Of a stretch of 54,443 nucleotides of DNA, positions 25,278 through 34,009 are shown one piece after another. The DNA comes from Actinomadura sp. NBRC 104425 (GTDB taxonomy: Bacteria > Actinomycetota > Actinomycetes > Streptosporangiales > Streptosporangiaceae). Under the pieces are notes generated by a model that made no database searches, was not told the origin of the DNA, and was given only the letters and a program-made list of their open reading frames with translations. Both the position numbers and the translations under genes were made by a program. The stretch spans positions 1 to 54,443 of the forward strand of contig NZ_BSTN01000036.1 in the NCBI RefSeq assembly GCF_030269545.1, in the 5' to 3' direction. How positions within the stretch are numbered: the first letter of the stretch is position 1; each line of letters begins with the position of its first letter.

Positions 25278-26566
25278 CCGGGGCCGCCTTTCTGAGCCGG
25301 GTGTGAGACGGGGAACGAGGGGGAGCGCGGGGTGAACTCGACGTCGAGCCGGTACAGCGCACGGGCGAACGGGGAGGCCCGCCAGGTGACCTGGTCGGCG
25401 GGGACGGCCAAGCGCAGGTCGGGCAGCTCGCGCAGCAACGTGGTCACCGCGGTCTGCGCGATCGCCAGCGCGTGCCGGTCGGCCGGGCACCGGTGCTCCC
25501 CAACACCGAACGCGGGGTAGGCGCGGTTGTGAAGGGGACGTCCGTGAGCTTGGTGGATTCGGTGGCCGGCGGGGCCCAAGCCGAGCAGCACCAGCGTGCC
25601 CCGCGGGATGGTGACGCCGTCGACCACGGTGTCGCGGCGGGCCACCAGGGGCGGGTAGTGCGCGATCGGCGGCCGCGCCCACAGCACGTGGTGCACCACG
25701 TCCGGTACTCGCAGCGCCGAGGTTCTCAGGTCGTCGCGGACCTGCGGGTCGGTGACGATCTCGTACACCGTGTTGGCGATCAGGTTGGCCGCAGGCTGGC
25801 TGCCCGCCCCGACCGTCAGCACCAGCGTGGCAACGATCTCCTCATGTCGCAGGGTGTCGGACGACGCGAGCAGACCCGTGGTGAGCGGGCCGCTGGCATG
25901 GCCGCGCGAATGCCGCCGGACGGTGCTGTCCATCAGCCGCGCCAGGTCGTCAGCGGCCCGCGCTGCATCGCCATCGGCGTCCCAGATCCGCCGCATGATG
26001 TCGGGCAGCCGCCACCGCTCCATTTCGTCCAGGCCGAACAGCCAGCTCATCGCCATCAGCGGCAGCACCACCGCGTACTCACCGACCAGCTCGGCCCGCC
26101 CGTGCTCGGCGCACCGATCGATCAAATCCATGGCGGCCTGCTCGACGCGGGCCTGCAGCTCCCGCATGTCGATGCGTCGCAGTGCGGTGTCGACCGGGGC
26201 GCGCAGTCGGCGGTGCTCGGGGCCCTCGGCGAACAGCATGTTCGGCCGCTGGGCGACCATCGCCGCGGTCTCCGAGTCCGGGCGGACCAGACCGGCGGAC
26301 CAGGCGCTCCACCGACTCGTCCTGCGCGTCCAGGTGTCGCTGGCGTCCCGGGAGATGACCAGGATCAGGTCGTAGTCCAGCACGAGCACCGCACGGACAC
26401 CGGGCTCGATCTCCACCCACGCCACCCGCCCGCCGGCGCGCAGTCTCTCGTAAGCGGCATCGGGATCAACGTGGAACGCCTGGTCGTACAGCCGCGCGTA
26501 CGGCGGCACCTCGTGCGCGCCGCCCACCGGCTGAGCTTCACCCCCGCCGTAACGCTCGTCAACCAT
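25145..26566 (-). CDS. Cytochrome P450-like protein lacking the ExxR motif (CYP157-like)
   Basis: About 473 residues with clear P450 architecture: RPNMLFAEGPEHRRLRAPVD in the C-helix region and the heme loop YPAFGVGEHRCPADRHALAI with the axial Cys. Two normally invariant features are missing. The K-helix reads VVHHVLWARPP, so Glu and Arg of ExxR are gone, and the I-helix reads TVGAGSQPAANLI without the Thr. Loss of ExxR is a known trait of the CYP157 family. The reading frame runs 133 bases into the next P450 gene, adding an unlikely Pro/Ser-rich tail, so a frameshift near the true end (about 25300) is possible. ATG at 26566 overlaps the preceding stop; a GTG at 26575 is an alternative. Confidence 0.85.
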   Translation of the reverse strand: MVDERYGGGEAQPVGGAHEVPPYARLYDQAFHVDPDAAYERLRAGGRVAWVEIEPGVRAVLVLDYDLILVISRDASDTWTRRTSRWSAWSAGLVRPDSETAAMVAQRPNMLFAEGPEHRRLRAPVDTALRRIDMRELQARVEQAAMDLIDRCAEHGRAELVGEYAVVLPLMAMSWLFGLDEMERWRLPDIMRRIWDADGDAARAADDLARLMDSTVRRHSRGHASGPLTTGLLASSDTLRHEEIVATLVLTVGAGSQPAANLIANTVYEIVTDPQVRDDLRTSALRVPDVVHHVLWARPPIAHYPPLVARRDTVVDGVTIPRGTLVLLGLGPAGHRIHQAHGRPLHNRAYPAFGVGEHRCPADRHALAIAQTAVTTLLRELPDLRLAVPADQVTWRASPFARALYRLDVEFTPRSPSFPVSHPAQKGGPGWQQPQPFGNSRPAPTSTAPSPRGSGAWARLFGSRSRGTSRRGR

Positions 26567-27104
26567 GGCCCACACCCCGTCCGGTTATCGCGTCGGGCTG
26601 GGCAGCCGATTGGAGCCCCTGCGCCAAAAGAACGGGGTCGGTGAGGACCACGTCACCGGCGAGGGCGACGAGGGGTGGCTGGGGCCAGTGCGGCACCGGC
26701 AGGTCGCATCGCGCGATTAGGTCGGCCACGGGCCGGCCGTCGGCTATGCAGGGGGCGTCCACGGTGGGCGCCGGAACCGGGACCGGTCCGTCGGCCAGGC
26801 ATACGGTGCCGGGAACCGCCCAGGTGGCACTGGTGCCGACCGGCACGAGGAACGACAGGGTTCCTTCGGCGGGGTCGCAGATCACGGGCCAGCCGCCGAC
26901 CTCGACGCCCATGCCCAGGGCGAACCCGCGGGCGATCACCGCCTGCCCGAGCCTTCCGGGGACGCGAACCGCTTCCCAACAGCGGCCGGCGGGCAGTGAC
27001 GCCGTGCCGCGTTCCCATGCCTCCGTCACCTGGTCGGGGACCTGGTCTGCGCCGATCAGGAACCGGGCTGCGTCGCGCAGTCGTAGAGGGTCATATTCGG
27101 TCAT
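26559..27104 (-). CDS. Hypothetical protein, first gene of the P450 operon
   Basis: The 181-residue protein begins MTEYDPLRLRDAARFLIGAD and contains SLPAGRCWEAVRVPGRLGQA, FALGMGVEVGGWPVICDPAE and SFLVPVGTSATWAVPGTVCL. It has no membrane segment or signal peptide. The proline- and valine-rich strands suggest a compact beta-fold, but I do not recognise a family. Its stop overlaps the start of the P450-like gene, so it is co-translated with the two P450s and the methyltransferase and may be an accessory factor for them. The frame stays open far upstream to 27692, but the ATG at 27104 starts the protein-like part. Confidence 0.65.
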   Translation of the reverse strand: MTEYDPLRLRDAARFLIGADQVPDQVTEAWERGTASLPAGRCWEAVRVPGRLGQAVIARGFALGMGVEVGGWPVICDPAEGTLSFLVPVGTSATWAVPGTVCLADGPVPVPAPTVDAPCIADGRPVADLIARCDLPVPHWPQPPLVALAGDVVLTDPVLLAQGLQSAAQPDAITGRGVGHG

Positions 27105-27189
27105 TGAGTCGGGCTTTCTAGTGATCCGGCGAGGTCCCGAGGGTTGCCGCTGTTCGCCCAACGGCCCGGGGGCGACTTGCTCGGTGAAG

Positions 27190-27237
27190 CCGCACGGCCC
27201 GGCCAGGGCGCCCCCTGCCTGGGGCCGGGCCGTGCGG
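27190..27237 (-). terminator. Hairpin between the small hypotheticals and the P450 operon
   Basis: CCGCACGGCCCGGCC (27190-27204) pairs perfectly with GGCCGGGCCGTGCGG (27223-27237) around an 18-nt loop. It lies 200 bases after the stop of the 27440-27742 gene and 86 bases before the 26559-27104 gene, so it probably separates two transcription units. The rest of 27105-27439 holds no gene that I can see. Confidence 0.55.
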
Positions 27238-27439
27238 CGGTGGGCGGCTCGGGGCGGTGGCCACCCACCCCGTGACCGCGCGCCCGGGGGAGAGAGTGCG
27301 CGCGGTACGCCATCAGGCCCCGCGGCCCACGACGTCCGCTGGCCGTCCGTCAGGGCGGCGGTGGAAATTGGAGGCTGCGGTCCCGGCATAGCCTGCGCGC
27401 CATCGCCCCGGCCCTGGGCCGCGGCGTCCGTGGAGCCCG

Positions 27440-27742
27440 TCACCGGTGCCTCCGAGGCGGGTTGGGCTGCAGGACGGACGGGTGTGCGGCGGCCTGGTGG
27501 GCGATGTGCGGGCGGGTCTGCCGGACTCGTGTGATCTGCTCGGCGAGCTGTTGCGGCGTCAGGGCCTGCAGCATCGGGCCGGTGCGGTCCCAGGCGCACC
27601 AGGTCTTCGTGTGCTCGCCGTACCAGACCTGCACGCCTGGAAAAGCGCGTTCGAGTTCGCGGGTGATCCTGGCGCGTTCGTCGTCCCACCACAGGCTATC
27701 GGGGGTGTCCTGCGGGCGGTGCCGTCCGGTGTCAACGTTCAT
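27440..27742 (-). CDS. Small hypothetical protein
   Basis: The 100-residue protein reads PDSLWWDDERARITRELERA, then FPGVQVWYGEHTKTWCAWDR and TPQQLAEQITRVRQTRPH. Short actinomycete proteins of this kind, with a tryptophan-rich core ('vWyGehTktWwAw') and a helical C-terminus, are common near XRE/DUF397-type and RiPP genes, but their role is unknown. ATG at 27742 overlaps the stop of the upstream gene (ATGA). The last 15 residues are Pro/Arg-rich and look disordered. Confidence 0.7.
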   Translation of the reverse strand: MNVDTGRHRPQDTPDSLWWDDERARITRELERAFPGVQVWYGEHTKTWCAWDRTGPMLQALTPQQLAEQITRVRQTRPHIAHQAAAHPSVLQPNPPRRHR

Positions 27743-28415
27743 CGGGTGTCGTCCCTAGGGGTGGGGGTGCAATGGACGGCCGGTCGTGTGTCCCGGCGCG
27801 GTGTTCCGTCTGCTGCGCAGCAGACCGGTCGAGTACGCGGCGGGCCTGCTGGCCGACGGCCCGGGGCACCGTGCGTAGTTCGGCATCGACCACGGCGCCG
27901 ACAGCGTCAGCGATCTGCTCGGAGTCGTCGTCGCGGCGTCTCAGGAGTCCCCGGACACCGGGACGCAGGGACGCGACGATCCACTGGGCGACCGCGAGCA
28001 GATCGGTGCGGGTGCCGATGCCACGGCCCTCCCGTCGGGGCATGCCGCCGCGGGTGACGACGGCGTCGATGTCCTGGTAGTGGGAGATAGTCAGCGTCGA
28101 CCCGTCGGCGTCGACACCTATCTGGCGGAGCAGGGCCCGTAGGACCCGCAGCGTGTGCCGGTCGTCCGATCCCGCGACGGTGCAGAGCAGGTCGAGCAGC
28201 TTGCCGGCATCGAGGGTGGTGACCTCGGTGGATGCACCGTGCGGCTGCAGAGAACGGCGTGCCGCGGACGGGTTCGCGTCGGTCGAAATGCCCCAGTCAG
28301 GAAATACCTGTCCGAACCGTCCGCCGTCGATGACGGTCGCCACAGCAGCGATCTTGCGGGCGTCTTCGGCAGCCCGATGGATTTGTGCGCGAACGCGCTG
28401 GTGTCTCGTCGTCAT
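27732..28415 (-). CDS. Hypothetical protein
   Basis: The 227-residue soluble protein contains DARKIAAVATVIDGGRFGQV, LDAGKLLDLLCTVAGSDDRH, TLRVLRALLRQIGVDADGST and LLAVAQWIVASLRPGVRGLL. It appears mostly helical with a Pro/Arg-rich C-terminal tail, and I do not recognise a domain. It is coupled to the small gene at 27440-27742 by a four-base overlap. It is divergent from the TPR-like regulator at 28583; the 167-base gap between them must hold both promoters, so that regulator may control this pair. Confidence 0.65.
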   Translation of the reverse strand: MTTRHQRVRAQIHRAAEDARKIAAVATVIDGGRFGQVFPDWGISTDANPSAARRSLQPHGASTEVTTLDAGKLLDLLCTVAGSDDRHTLRVLRALLRQIGVDADGSTLTISHYQDIDAVVTRGGMPRREGRGIGTRTDLLAVAQWIVASLRPGVRGLLRRRDDDSEQIADAVGAVVDAELRTVPRAVGQQARRVLDRSAAQQTEHRAGTHDRPSIAPPPLGTTPDER

Positions 28416-28582
28416 CGAAGTGGCCTCCCGGACGAAAGGAAATCCGAGCGGGAGCGGCCGTCAAAAGGCGTGCGCACGGGGTGGATGCGTGAACTGGGGG
28501 GCGTGCGTGACATGGAAAGGCTCGAACACGCGCAATGATCCATGCCACACTGCAGCCACCGGCAGCCCTCAGGAGCACACCG

Positions 28583-29974
28583 ATGGCGTCTAGGAACATC
28601 GAGCCCAACCGTCAGTTGGCGGCGTTGATGGAAGAGGCCGGGTTCTCCAACAAGGGTTTGGCCAGCCGCATTGTCAGGCTTGGGAAGCTACGCGGTGCCC
28701 CCCACCTGCGGTACAACCACAGTTCCGTGGCGCGCTGGTTGCGCGGAGAGCAGCCCCGCCGTCCCACCCCGGAGATCATCGCCGAAATTTTCACCATCGA
28801 GCTGGGACGGCGCATCACAGTCACCGACATCGGCATGTCCGCACCGGTGATTTCGTCCGATATAGGACTGGAACTGCCGACCACCCGGAGCGCGTGCGCC
28901 CGGATCGCGTCCCTGCTTTGGAAGGCCGACGCCGAACAGCAGAGGCTGCTCGTCGACGCCGACTTCGACCCGACCGCCTTCGCCTCGGCCGCACTGGGAT
29001 GGCTCGTGGGCCCCTGGGACCCGCAGCCCGTCCCCGCTGCGGGACGACGCATCGGCATCGCTGATGTCGAGGAGATCCGGCAGGTCACCAACGCCTTCCG
29101 CATCCTGGACAACCGGCTCGGCGGCGGCCATGTCCGCGGTCCCGTGGTGGAGTACCTGAACACGCACGTCGCGCCCCTGCTGCGCGACGGGCGCTGCACA
29201 GAGGAAGTCCGGCCACAATTCTTCGCCGCCGTTGCCGACTTGACCAAGCTGGCCGCGTGGCTCTATCACGACCTGGACAAACAGGGGCTCGCGCAACGGT
29301 ATCTGATCCAAGCCCTGGCCCTGGCCAGGTTCGCCGACGACTATGGACTCGCGGGCGAGATCTTGGCCGCGATGAGCCAGCAGGCCCAGTACGTGGCGCA
29401 GCCGCGACGAGCCGTCGAACTGGCCCGTGCCGCCCAGTCCGCCGCCCAGCGCGCGGGTATGCCCGTGCTGTTGACCGAGTGCCAGGTGATGGAGGCCCAC
29501 GGGTACGCCGCCCAGCGGGAGGCCCGAGCGTGCGCGCTGGCACTGACAAGGGCCGAAAAGAGCTACGAGCGCGCTGCCGACGCTGAGATGCCGGCGTGGC
29601 TGGACTACTTCGACGAGGCGTACTTCGCCGCGAAGATCGCGCACTGCTTCCGCGAGCTCGGCCGGGGAGAGGAGACGGAGCGGTACGCGCTGCGGTCGCT
29701 GGACATGGACCCGTCGTACCGGCGGGGGAAGACTTTTAACCTCGCTGTCCTGGCGATGGCGCTGGCCCTTCAGGGGCGGGTCGACGAGGCCTGCGTCCAT
29801 GTCCGGACGGCCATCGACATGGCGGCCGGGCTCACCTCGTCCCGCGTGTACCGGTACATCGGCGACGCGTGCCGCACGCTGGTCCCGTACGCCGCGGAAC
29901 CCGTTGTGCGAGAACTCATGGACTACGCCGAGGATCGGCTGCCTGATCTGCGAGTACGTGGAGAACGCCCATGA
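28583..29974 (+). CDS. Transcriptional regulator with HTH-like N-terminus and TPR-like repeats
   Basis: The 463-residue protein opens NRQLAALMEEAGFSNKGLAS, then RIVRLGKLRGAPHLRYNHSS and VARWLRGEQPRRPTPEIIAE. This is a helix-turn-helix of the kind in actinomycete XRE/BldD-like regulators ('N..L..lm.eaG.s.k.LA..v..'). The remaining 350 residues are helical repeats (AGEILAAMSQQAQYVAQPRR, AVELARAAQSAAQRAGMPVL, KTFNLAVLAMALALQGRVDE) typical of TPR-like sensor domains that bind small molecules or peptides. I chose the ATG at 28583 because GGAGCACACCG precedes it; an upstream start at 28535 has no such site. Its 3' end overlaps the convergent Nudix gene by 59 bases. Confidence 0.85.
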   Translation: MASRNIEPNRQLAALMEEAGFSNKGLASRIVRLGKLRGAPHLRYNHSSVARWLRGEQPRRPTPEIIAEIFTIELGRRITVTDIGMSAPVISSDIGLELPTTRSACARIASLLWKADAEQQRLLVDADFDPTAFASAALGWLVGPWDPQPVPAAGRRIGIADVEEIRQVTNAFRILDNRLGGGHVRGPVVEYLNTHVAPLLRDGRCTEEVRPQFFAAVADLTKLAAWLYHDLDKQGLAQRYLIQALALARFADDYGLAGEILAAMSQQAQYVAQPRRAVELARAAQSAAQRAGMPVLLTECQVMEAHGYAAQREARACALALTRAEKSYERAADAEMPAWLDYFDEAYFAAKIAHCFRELGRGEETERYALRSLDMDPSYRRGKTFNLAVLAMALALQGRVDEACVHVRTAIDMAAGLTSSRVYRYIGDACRTLVPYAAEPVVRELMDYAEDRLPDLRVRGERP

Positions 29975-30491
29975 TCGTGGCAGCGCCGACGATCTCGCCG
30001 CGCTCGATGAGCTCCTGAGCCTCCTGCAGCGGCACCCACCGGATCGCCTCGGCTTCGTCGATGTGCGGTTCGCCGACCAGGTCGGCGCCCCGCGCCAGGT
30101 ACAGATCCTGGGGTGCGTCGGCGGTCCCGACCATCGGCTGGAAGGAGAACAGAAACTCCAGCTTACGGGGACGCCACCCCGTTTCCTCCTCCATCTCCCG
30201 CGCGGCGGCCGCGGCCGGGTCTTCACCGGGGTCGGCGTATCCCCCAGGTATCTCCCAGTCCCACCTGTCGATGATGAACCGGTGGCGCCAGATCAGCAGC
30301 ACGTTCTCGCCGGCGTCATCCAGCGCGATCGTCATGACGCATCGAGGGAGCCGAACGACGTACTGATCGAACTGAATGCCGTTGGGCAGTTCGACGCTGG
30401 CGATCGACAGGCGGATGTGGCGATTCTCGTCGACCACACGCTCGCCGTGGATCTGCCACTTGGTTCGTTCGGACGAGCTGTCGTGCGTCAC
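29916..30491 (-). CDS. Nudix hydrolase (ADP-ribose pyrophosphatase-like)
   Basis: The 191-residue protein has a complete Nudix box: GGYADPGEDPAAAAAREMEE followed by ETGW, matching Gx5Ex7REUxEExGU. The preceding WRHRFIIDRWDWEIPGG gives the 'W.lP.G' entry strand typical of ADP-ribose/nucleoside-diphosphate-sugar hydrolases. The N-terminal WQIHGERVVDENRHIRLSIA and QYVVRLPRCVMTIALDD form the usual antiparallel sheet. It hydrolyses X-linked nucleoside diphosphates in the cytoplasm; the exact substrate cannot be read. It is a single convergent gene and overlaps the end of the upstream TPR-like regulator gene. Confidence 0.92.
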   Translation of the reverse strand: MTHDSSSERTKWQIHGERVVDENRHIRLSIASVELPNGIQFDQYVVRLPRCVMTIALDDAGENVLLIWRHRFIIDRWDWEIPGGYADPGEDPAAAAAREMEEETGWRPRKLEFLFSFQPMVGTADAPQDLYLARGADLVGEPHIDEAEAIRWVPLQEAQELIERGEIVGAATIMGVLHVLADQAADPRRSP

Positions 30492-30722
30492 GGATCGACG
30501 CTACAGCGTCGTCAGCAACGACCGCACCCAGACGCCCCCCTGTGCCCGCACCCGCGCCGCAGCCGGCGGCTGGCATTCGGGATGGCTGCCGACGCGCGGC
30601 GGCCCAACGAGGAAGATGCGCGGCTGCAGAGACAACGCCTTCACAGTGCCAGTCTCCAACTCGCCTCGAGAAGGCGCCAGCTAACCAAGACAGCGTCGCC
30701 GTGGTGTGCCGGGCGGCCGGTC

Positions 30723-31558
30723 TTGAATTTCGCTGACGCCCGTCTACTGCATGCCCGTGCCACTAACGCCTACTACCTGCCGCGCGCCGGGGTCGTGGTG
30801 CGCCTGCGCCACACCCGCGGCTCAGCGGATTGGGTGCGGCGGCTCAGCACGGCGGTTCAGGTCACCGCCTGGCTGGCCGCCCGTGGTTTCCCCGCCGTGG
30901 AGCCCGGGCCGGCTCCTGCGGTCACCATCGACGGGTGGACCGCCACGTTCTGGCGCTACCTGCCCGTCGACCCGGCCCTTCCCCCCGCAGGCGCGACGCA
31001 GTTGGCCGAACTGCTTCGCCGACTTCACGCGCAACCCGACCCTCCCGTGCGACTGGCGCCCACCAACCCGCTGGGCGCGCTGGTCGCCGACCTGGACCAC
31101 GCCGACCAGGTCCTCACCGGGGCCCAACGCGACTGGTTGCGGGCCCGCGCCGCCAGGATCAGCGATCAGTACTCTCACACCCCGATGCCGCTGGGGCGCG
31201 GGATGATCCACGGCGACGCCCACAGCGGCAACCTGCTTCCCACCGCCGGCCGGTATGTGCTGGGAGACTGGGATTCGGTCAGCTTTGGCCCTCGCGCCCA
31301 GGACTTGGTGCCCACCCTTGATGGGGTGCGGCACTTCGGACGGCCCCGATCCGAATGGGTCGGGCTGTGCGCCGCCTACGGCGTCGACCCGGACGTCGAG
31401 CACCACCCTGGGATGCGGCTGCTGTGTGCTGCCCGAGAACTGCGCTCATTGGCGGCCTACATCCGCTCGGCCGGGGGCGCCCCGACATCCAGGCCGAGCT
31501 GACCAAACGTCTGCGCACCCTGATGGACGGCACGCCAGCCCGCTGGCAGGCGGTGTAG
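30723..31558 (+). pseudogene. Aminoglycoside-phosphotransferase-family kinase, apparent frameshifts at both ends
   Basis: The main frame (30723-31502) carries the APH fold: ATNAYYLPRAGVVVRLRHTR, the catalytic loop GMIHGDAHSGNLLP (HxDx4N) and the metal-binding VLGDWDSVSFGP. The N-terminus looks displaced: the frame just upstream reads VAVVCRAAGLEF, which would join smoothly to ADARLLHARATN with one base changed near 30735. At the C-terminus, the other frame gives PDIQAELTKRLRTLMDGTPA with a stop at 31558, a natural helix end lost in the main frame after about 31475. Such kinases phosphorylate hydroxyls of antibiotics or metabolites. It may be a pseudogene or contain two sequencing indels; the start given is the first usable codon (TTG). 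Confidence 0.7.
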
Positions 31559-31559
31559 A

Positions 31560-31994
31560 TCGCACCGTTCCAGCTGATCCGCGTGCTCGGCCGCTGGCCG
31601 TGCGACGCAGCAGACCAGCGGCAAGGAGCATCGCTGCATGCGCCACAGCCTGGTGGTCACCGCGGGTGGATCTTGAGGAAGGAAGTCATATTCCTCACGA
31701 CGGGCGCTCCGAGACCTCCGCGAGCCGGGACACTCTCCGCTTTGAGCGCCTGCGAGACCGTAGCGTCGCGGGTGGATGTATTGCATCTCGTTACATTGCC
31801 CCGGAACCTTCGCTTCCTTGTTGTCCCTGTCGGCCCCACACCGACGGAGCCCTATGGTTCTTCCATTCCTGGAACAAACCGATCACGCCCGTCCACGATG
31901 TCGACGAGGCGGTCAGAAGGATTGTTCCTGCGGCGGTGAAGCTCTACGAGCAGGTCGCAGGGGACCCGGACTTGGCTCCGCGCAACCGCACGTT
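31560..31994. other. No intact gene; possible fragment
   Basis: Only a short plus-strand tail near 31850-31998 looks protein-like (WFFHSWNKPITPVHDVDEAV, then RRIVPAAVKLYEQVAGDPDL). It has no start or ribosome-binding site and no family I know. The rest is non-coding as far as I can tell. Confidence 0.25.
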
Positions 31995-33131
31995 CTAGCT
32001 GGCGGCTCGTTCCAGTAGGGCGTGCAGCTGGCGTTCCGCTGCCGACACTGCCGTCGTTAGGTTGGTGAGCAGCGGTTCGGGAATCGTCCCGGCGTCGAGT
32101 CCAGATGCGTGGATGAGGTCGGTGAGGTCGCGGTGCCGGTCGGCTGAGATCGTGGAGCGGATCAGCGGATGGGTGAGCACGTCTCGCGCTGCGTAGGCGT
32201 CGTGCTGGGCAGTTGTGAGGAGCTTCCGGCGGAGAGGAGAGTTGCGGGGGTCACAGCAAGTCTCGGCGAAGTCGAGAGCGGTCAACCCGAGTCGGCTCTG
32301 GAAGACCGCAGTGTGAGGTTCGAACCGGTTCATCAGGGTGAGCACGGCGGTGAGCATCGCTTCGGTGTTGGCTTTATCGACGACTCCGGCGACTCGCTGG
32401 CAGAGGACGTGCAGCAAGCTCTGCACCGTCTGCTCCCATGGCGTGCAGATCGTGCTCTGCTCGACCAGCGCGGTCGCCTGGTCCGGTTGTCCGTTCTGTA
32501 GCAGGGCGAGGATGGTGATCTGTCGGCCGTCGAGCAACCGCGATCCGACGCCCCGGTGGGCGGCCGAGCGTTCGGCCGCCTGCTTCCAGCGGCCGGCCTG
32601 GGCAAGGGCACGGATGCCGTCGGCCAACAACGCTGCCCACACGAGCGTGCAGACGGTCATGTGGTCGTCCGGGCCGCTGGTGAGGCCCTCGAAGTTGACG
32701 GCCCTCCCGTCGATCACGGTGCGGGTCTCGTGACGCGCAGCGTGGAAGAGGGCTTCGAGCATGGCGTAAGCGCCGTCGCCGTTGCCTTCGCGGACGAGTT
32801 GTCGGGGAAGGTTCAGCAGCGGCTGAAGGGCGAGTTTCGCGGCCGATGCGGGGAGCGGTCGCGCCTGGGCGAACAGCTCGTATTGTGACCAGCACAGGTA
32901 TCTGACGAGGTCGGGTAGTCCGCAGTCGGAGGCGATGAGGGCCGCCTTGTTGCAGACCTCGGCCGCCCGGGTCATCTGGTGGTGGGCGTCGCCAGTGGCT
33001 GGCCGGAGGGCCATGTCCAGCAATTCATCGATCCGGACTCTCAGCGGCAGGCCAGGCGGGCGCGATCGCCGCACCAACGGAAACCATGCCAATGTCCGAC
33101 CAGGCATCAGTCCGCTGCTGGTGTCGTCCAT
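31995..33131 (-). CDS. TPR-like helical protein at the end of FxLD cluster 2
   Basis: The 378-residue protein starts MDDTSSGLMPGRTLAWFPLV and is then almost wholly helical: MTRAAEVCNKAALIASDCGL, LVWAALLADGIRALAQAGRW, ITILALLQNGQPDQATALVE and FAETCCDPRNSPLRRKLLTT. The repeating helix pairs resemble TPR-like sensor modules of actinomycete regulators, but no helix-turn-helix is visible. ATG at 33131 lies 25 bases inside the end of the SpaB_C-like gene, so it belongs to the operon. It could bind precursor or product and regulate the cluster, or serve immunity; this is inference. Cluster 1 lacks a counterpart. Confidence 0.7.
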   Translation of the reverse strand: MDDTSSGLMPGRTLAWFPLVRRSRPPGLPLRVRIDELLDMALRPATGDAHHQMTRAAEVCNKAALIASDCGLPDLVRYLCWSQYELFAQARPLPASAAKLALQPLLNLPRQLVREGNGDGAYAMLEALFHAARHETRTVIDGRAVNFEGLTSGPDDHMTVCTLVWAALLADGIRALAQAGRWKQAAERSAAHRGVGSRLLDGRQITILALLQNGQPDQATALVEQSTICTPWEQTVQSLLHVLCQRVAGVVDKANTEAMLTAVLTLMNRFEPHTAVFQSRLGLTALDFAETCCDPRNSPLRRKLLTTAQHDAYAARDVLTHPLIRSTISADRHRDLTDLIHASGLDAGTIPEPLLTNLTTAVSAAERQLHALLERAAS

Positions 33132-33979
33132 GCTTCGGTGTCTTTCTGGGGTCGTGGTTCTGCTGTGGGGTCGGGGCCGAACACCACGGTTTTGGCGGAG
33201 TGCGCCAGGGCGGCTTGAGCGGACCGTGGAAGTCCGTGCCGATTCCAAGCGAAGATGATGTGATGGGCGAGGACGGCTCGTAGCCCCCGGTGCAGCTGTG
33301 CGGTTGCGGCCAGGCCGGCCAGTTCCCGGCCCGCTGTGCTGAATGCGTCGGCCCATCCGGCGGTGAACGCCCGCGCCGTGGCATGGTCCGCCGGGCTCGG
33401 AGCGTCAACGGTCATCAGCAGCCTCAAATCGTCGCGCAGTTTCCCGAGCCGACCCGTGGTGGGCTCTCCTGGTGGCTCGCGGTGGTCGGCGACACGTGCC
33501 CAGACGTCACCTTGCTCGTACCAGTCGAGGCCGGCGCCGCGCAGCAGACTGATGCACAGAAGCACCGACAACGCACGGCGATGCCCGCCACCGGCGCGGG
33601 AGTCGGCGAGGTAGGCGAGCAGGTGCCGGCTGTCGAGGTGGAAAAGCCGGTGGGCGCTCGCCATGCCCTGCGTACCGCCGAAGGCGTGGGTTTCGGGCTC
33701 GTACACGACCGGAGTCACCGTGACTATGCGCCGGGCCTGCTGGAGGGGCGACAGGCGTCGCAGCAGGCATGTCTCAGTGCGGGGCGGGTCAGTGGCGGGC
33801 AGGTAGCGCATGCGCCAGCAGGGTGCTTTGCGGATGAAGAACCAGGATCGGATGAGCCCTTCGTTTGCGGCTGCGACCATCAGCGGAGCGAGGTGGTCCA
33901 CAGCGGTGCGCTCGGCGGTGGTCCAGGCGGGGAAGGCGACGTTGAGTTGCCGCCAGGAGTGGACGTCGTCTACTTCCAT
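33107..33979 (-). CDS. Thiopeptide-type bacteriocin biosynthesis protein (SpaB_C-like), FxLD cluster 2
   Basis: The 290-residue protein begins SWRQLNVAFPAWTTAERTAV and contains the signature blocks SWFFIRKAPCWRMRYL, VYEPETHAFGGTQGMASAHR, SVLLCISLLRGAGLDWYEQG and HHIIFAWNRHGLPRSAQ. All align with the cluster 1 protein (15876-16637). It belongs to the LanB C-terminal (elimination) domain family found as a separate protein in thiopeptide and FxLD systems. It follows LanC by 30 bases in the operon and overlaps the TPR-like gene. The extra C-terminal 40 residues relative to cluster 1 are polar and probably disordered. Confidence 0.9.
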   Translation of the reverse strand: MEVDDVHSWRQLNVAFPAWTTAERTAVDHLAPLMVAAANEGLIRSWFFIRKAPCWRMRYLPATDPPRTETCLLRRLSPLQQARRIVTVTPVVYEPETHAFGGTQGMASAHRLFHLDSRHLLAYLADSRAGGGHRRALSVLLCISLLRGAGLDWYEQGDVWARVADHREPPGEPTTGRLGKLRDDLRLLMTVDAPSPADHATARAFTAGWADAFSTAGRELAGLAATAQLHRGLRAVLAHHIIFAWNRHGLPRSAQAALAHSAKTVVFGPDPTAEPRPQKDTEAWTTPAAD

Positions 33980-34009
33980 GTCGTCTGTGTTCGCGCGCTG
34001 GTCGGGTGG

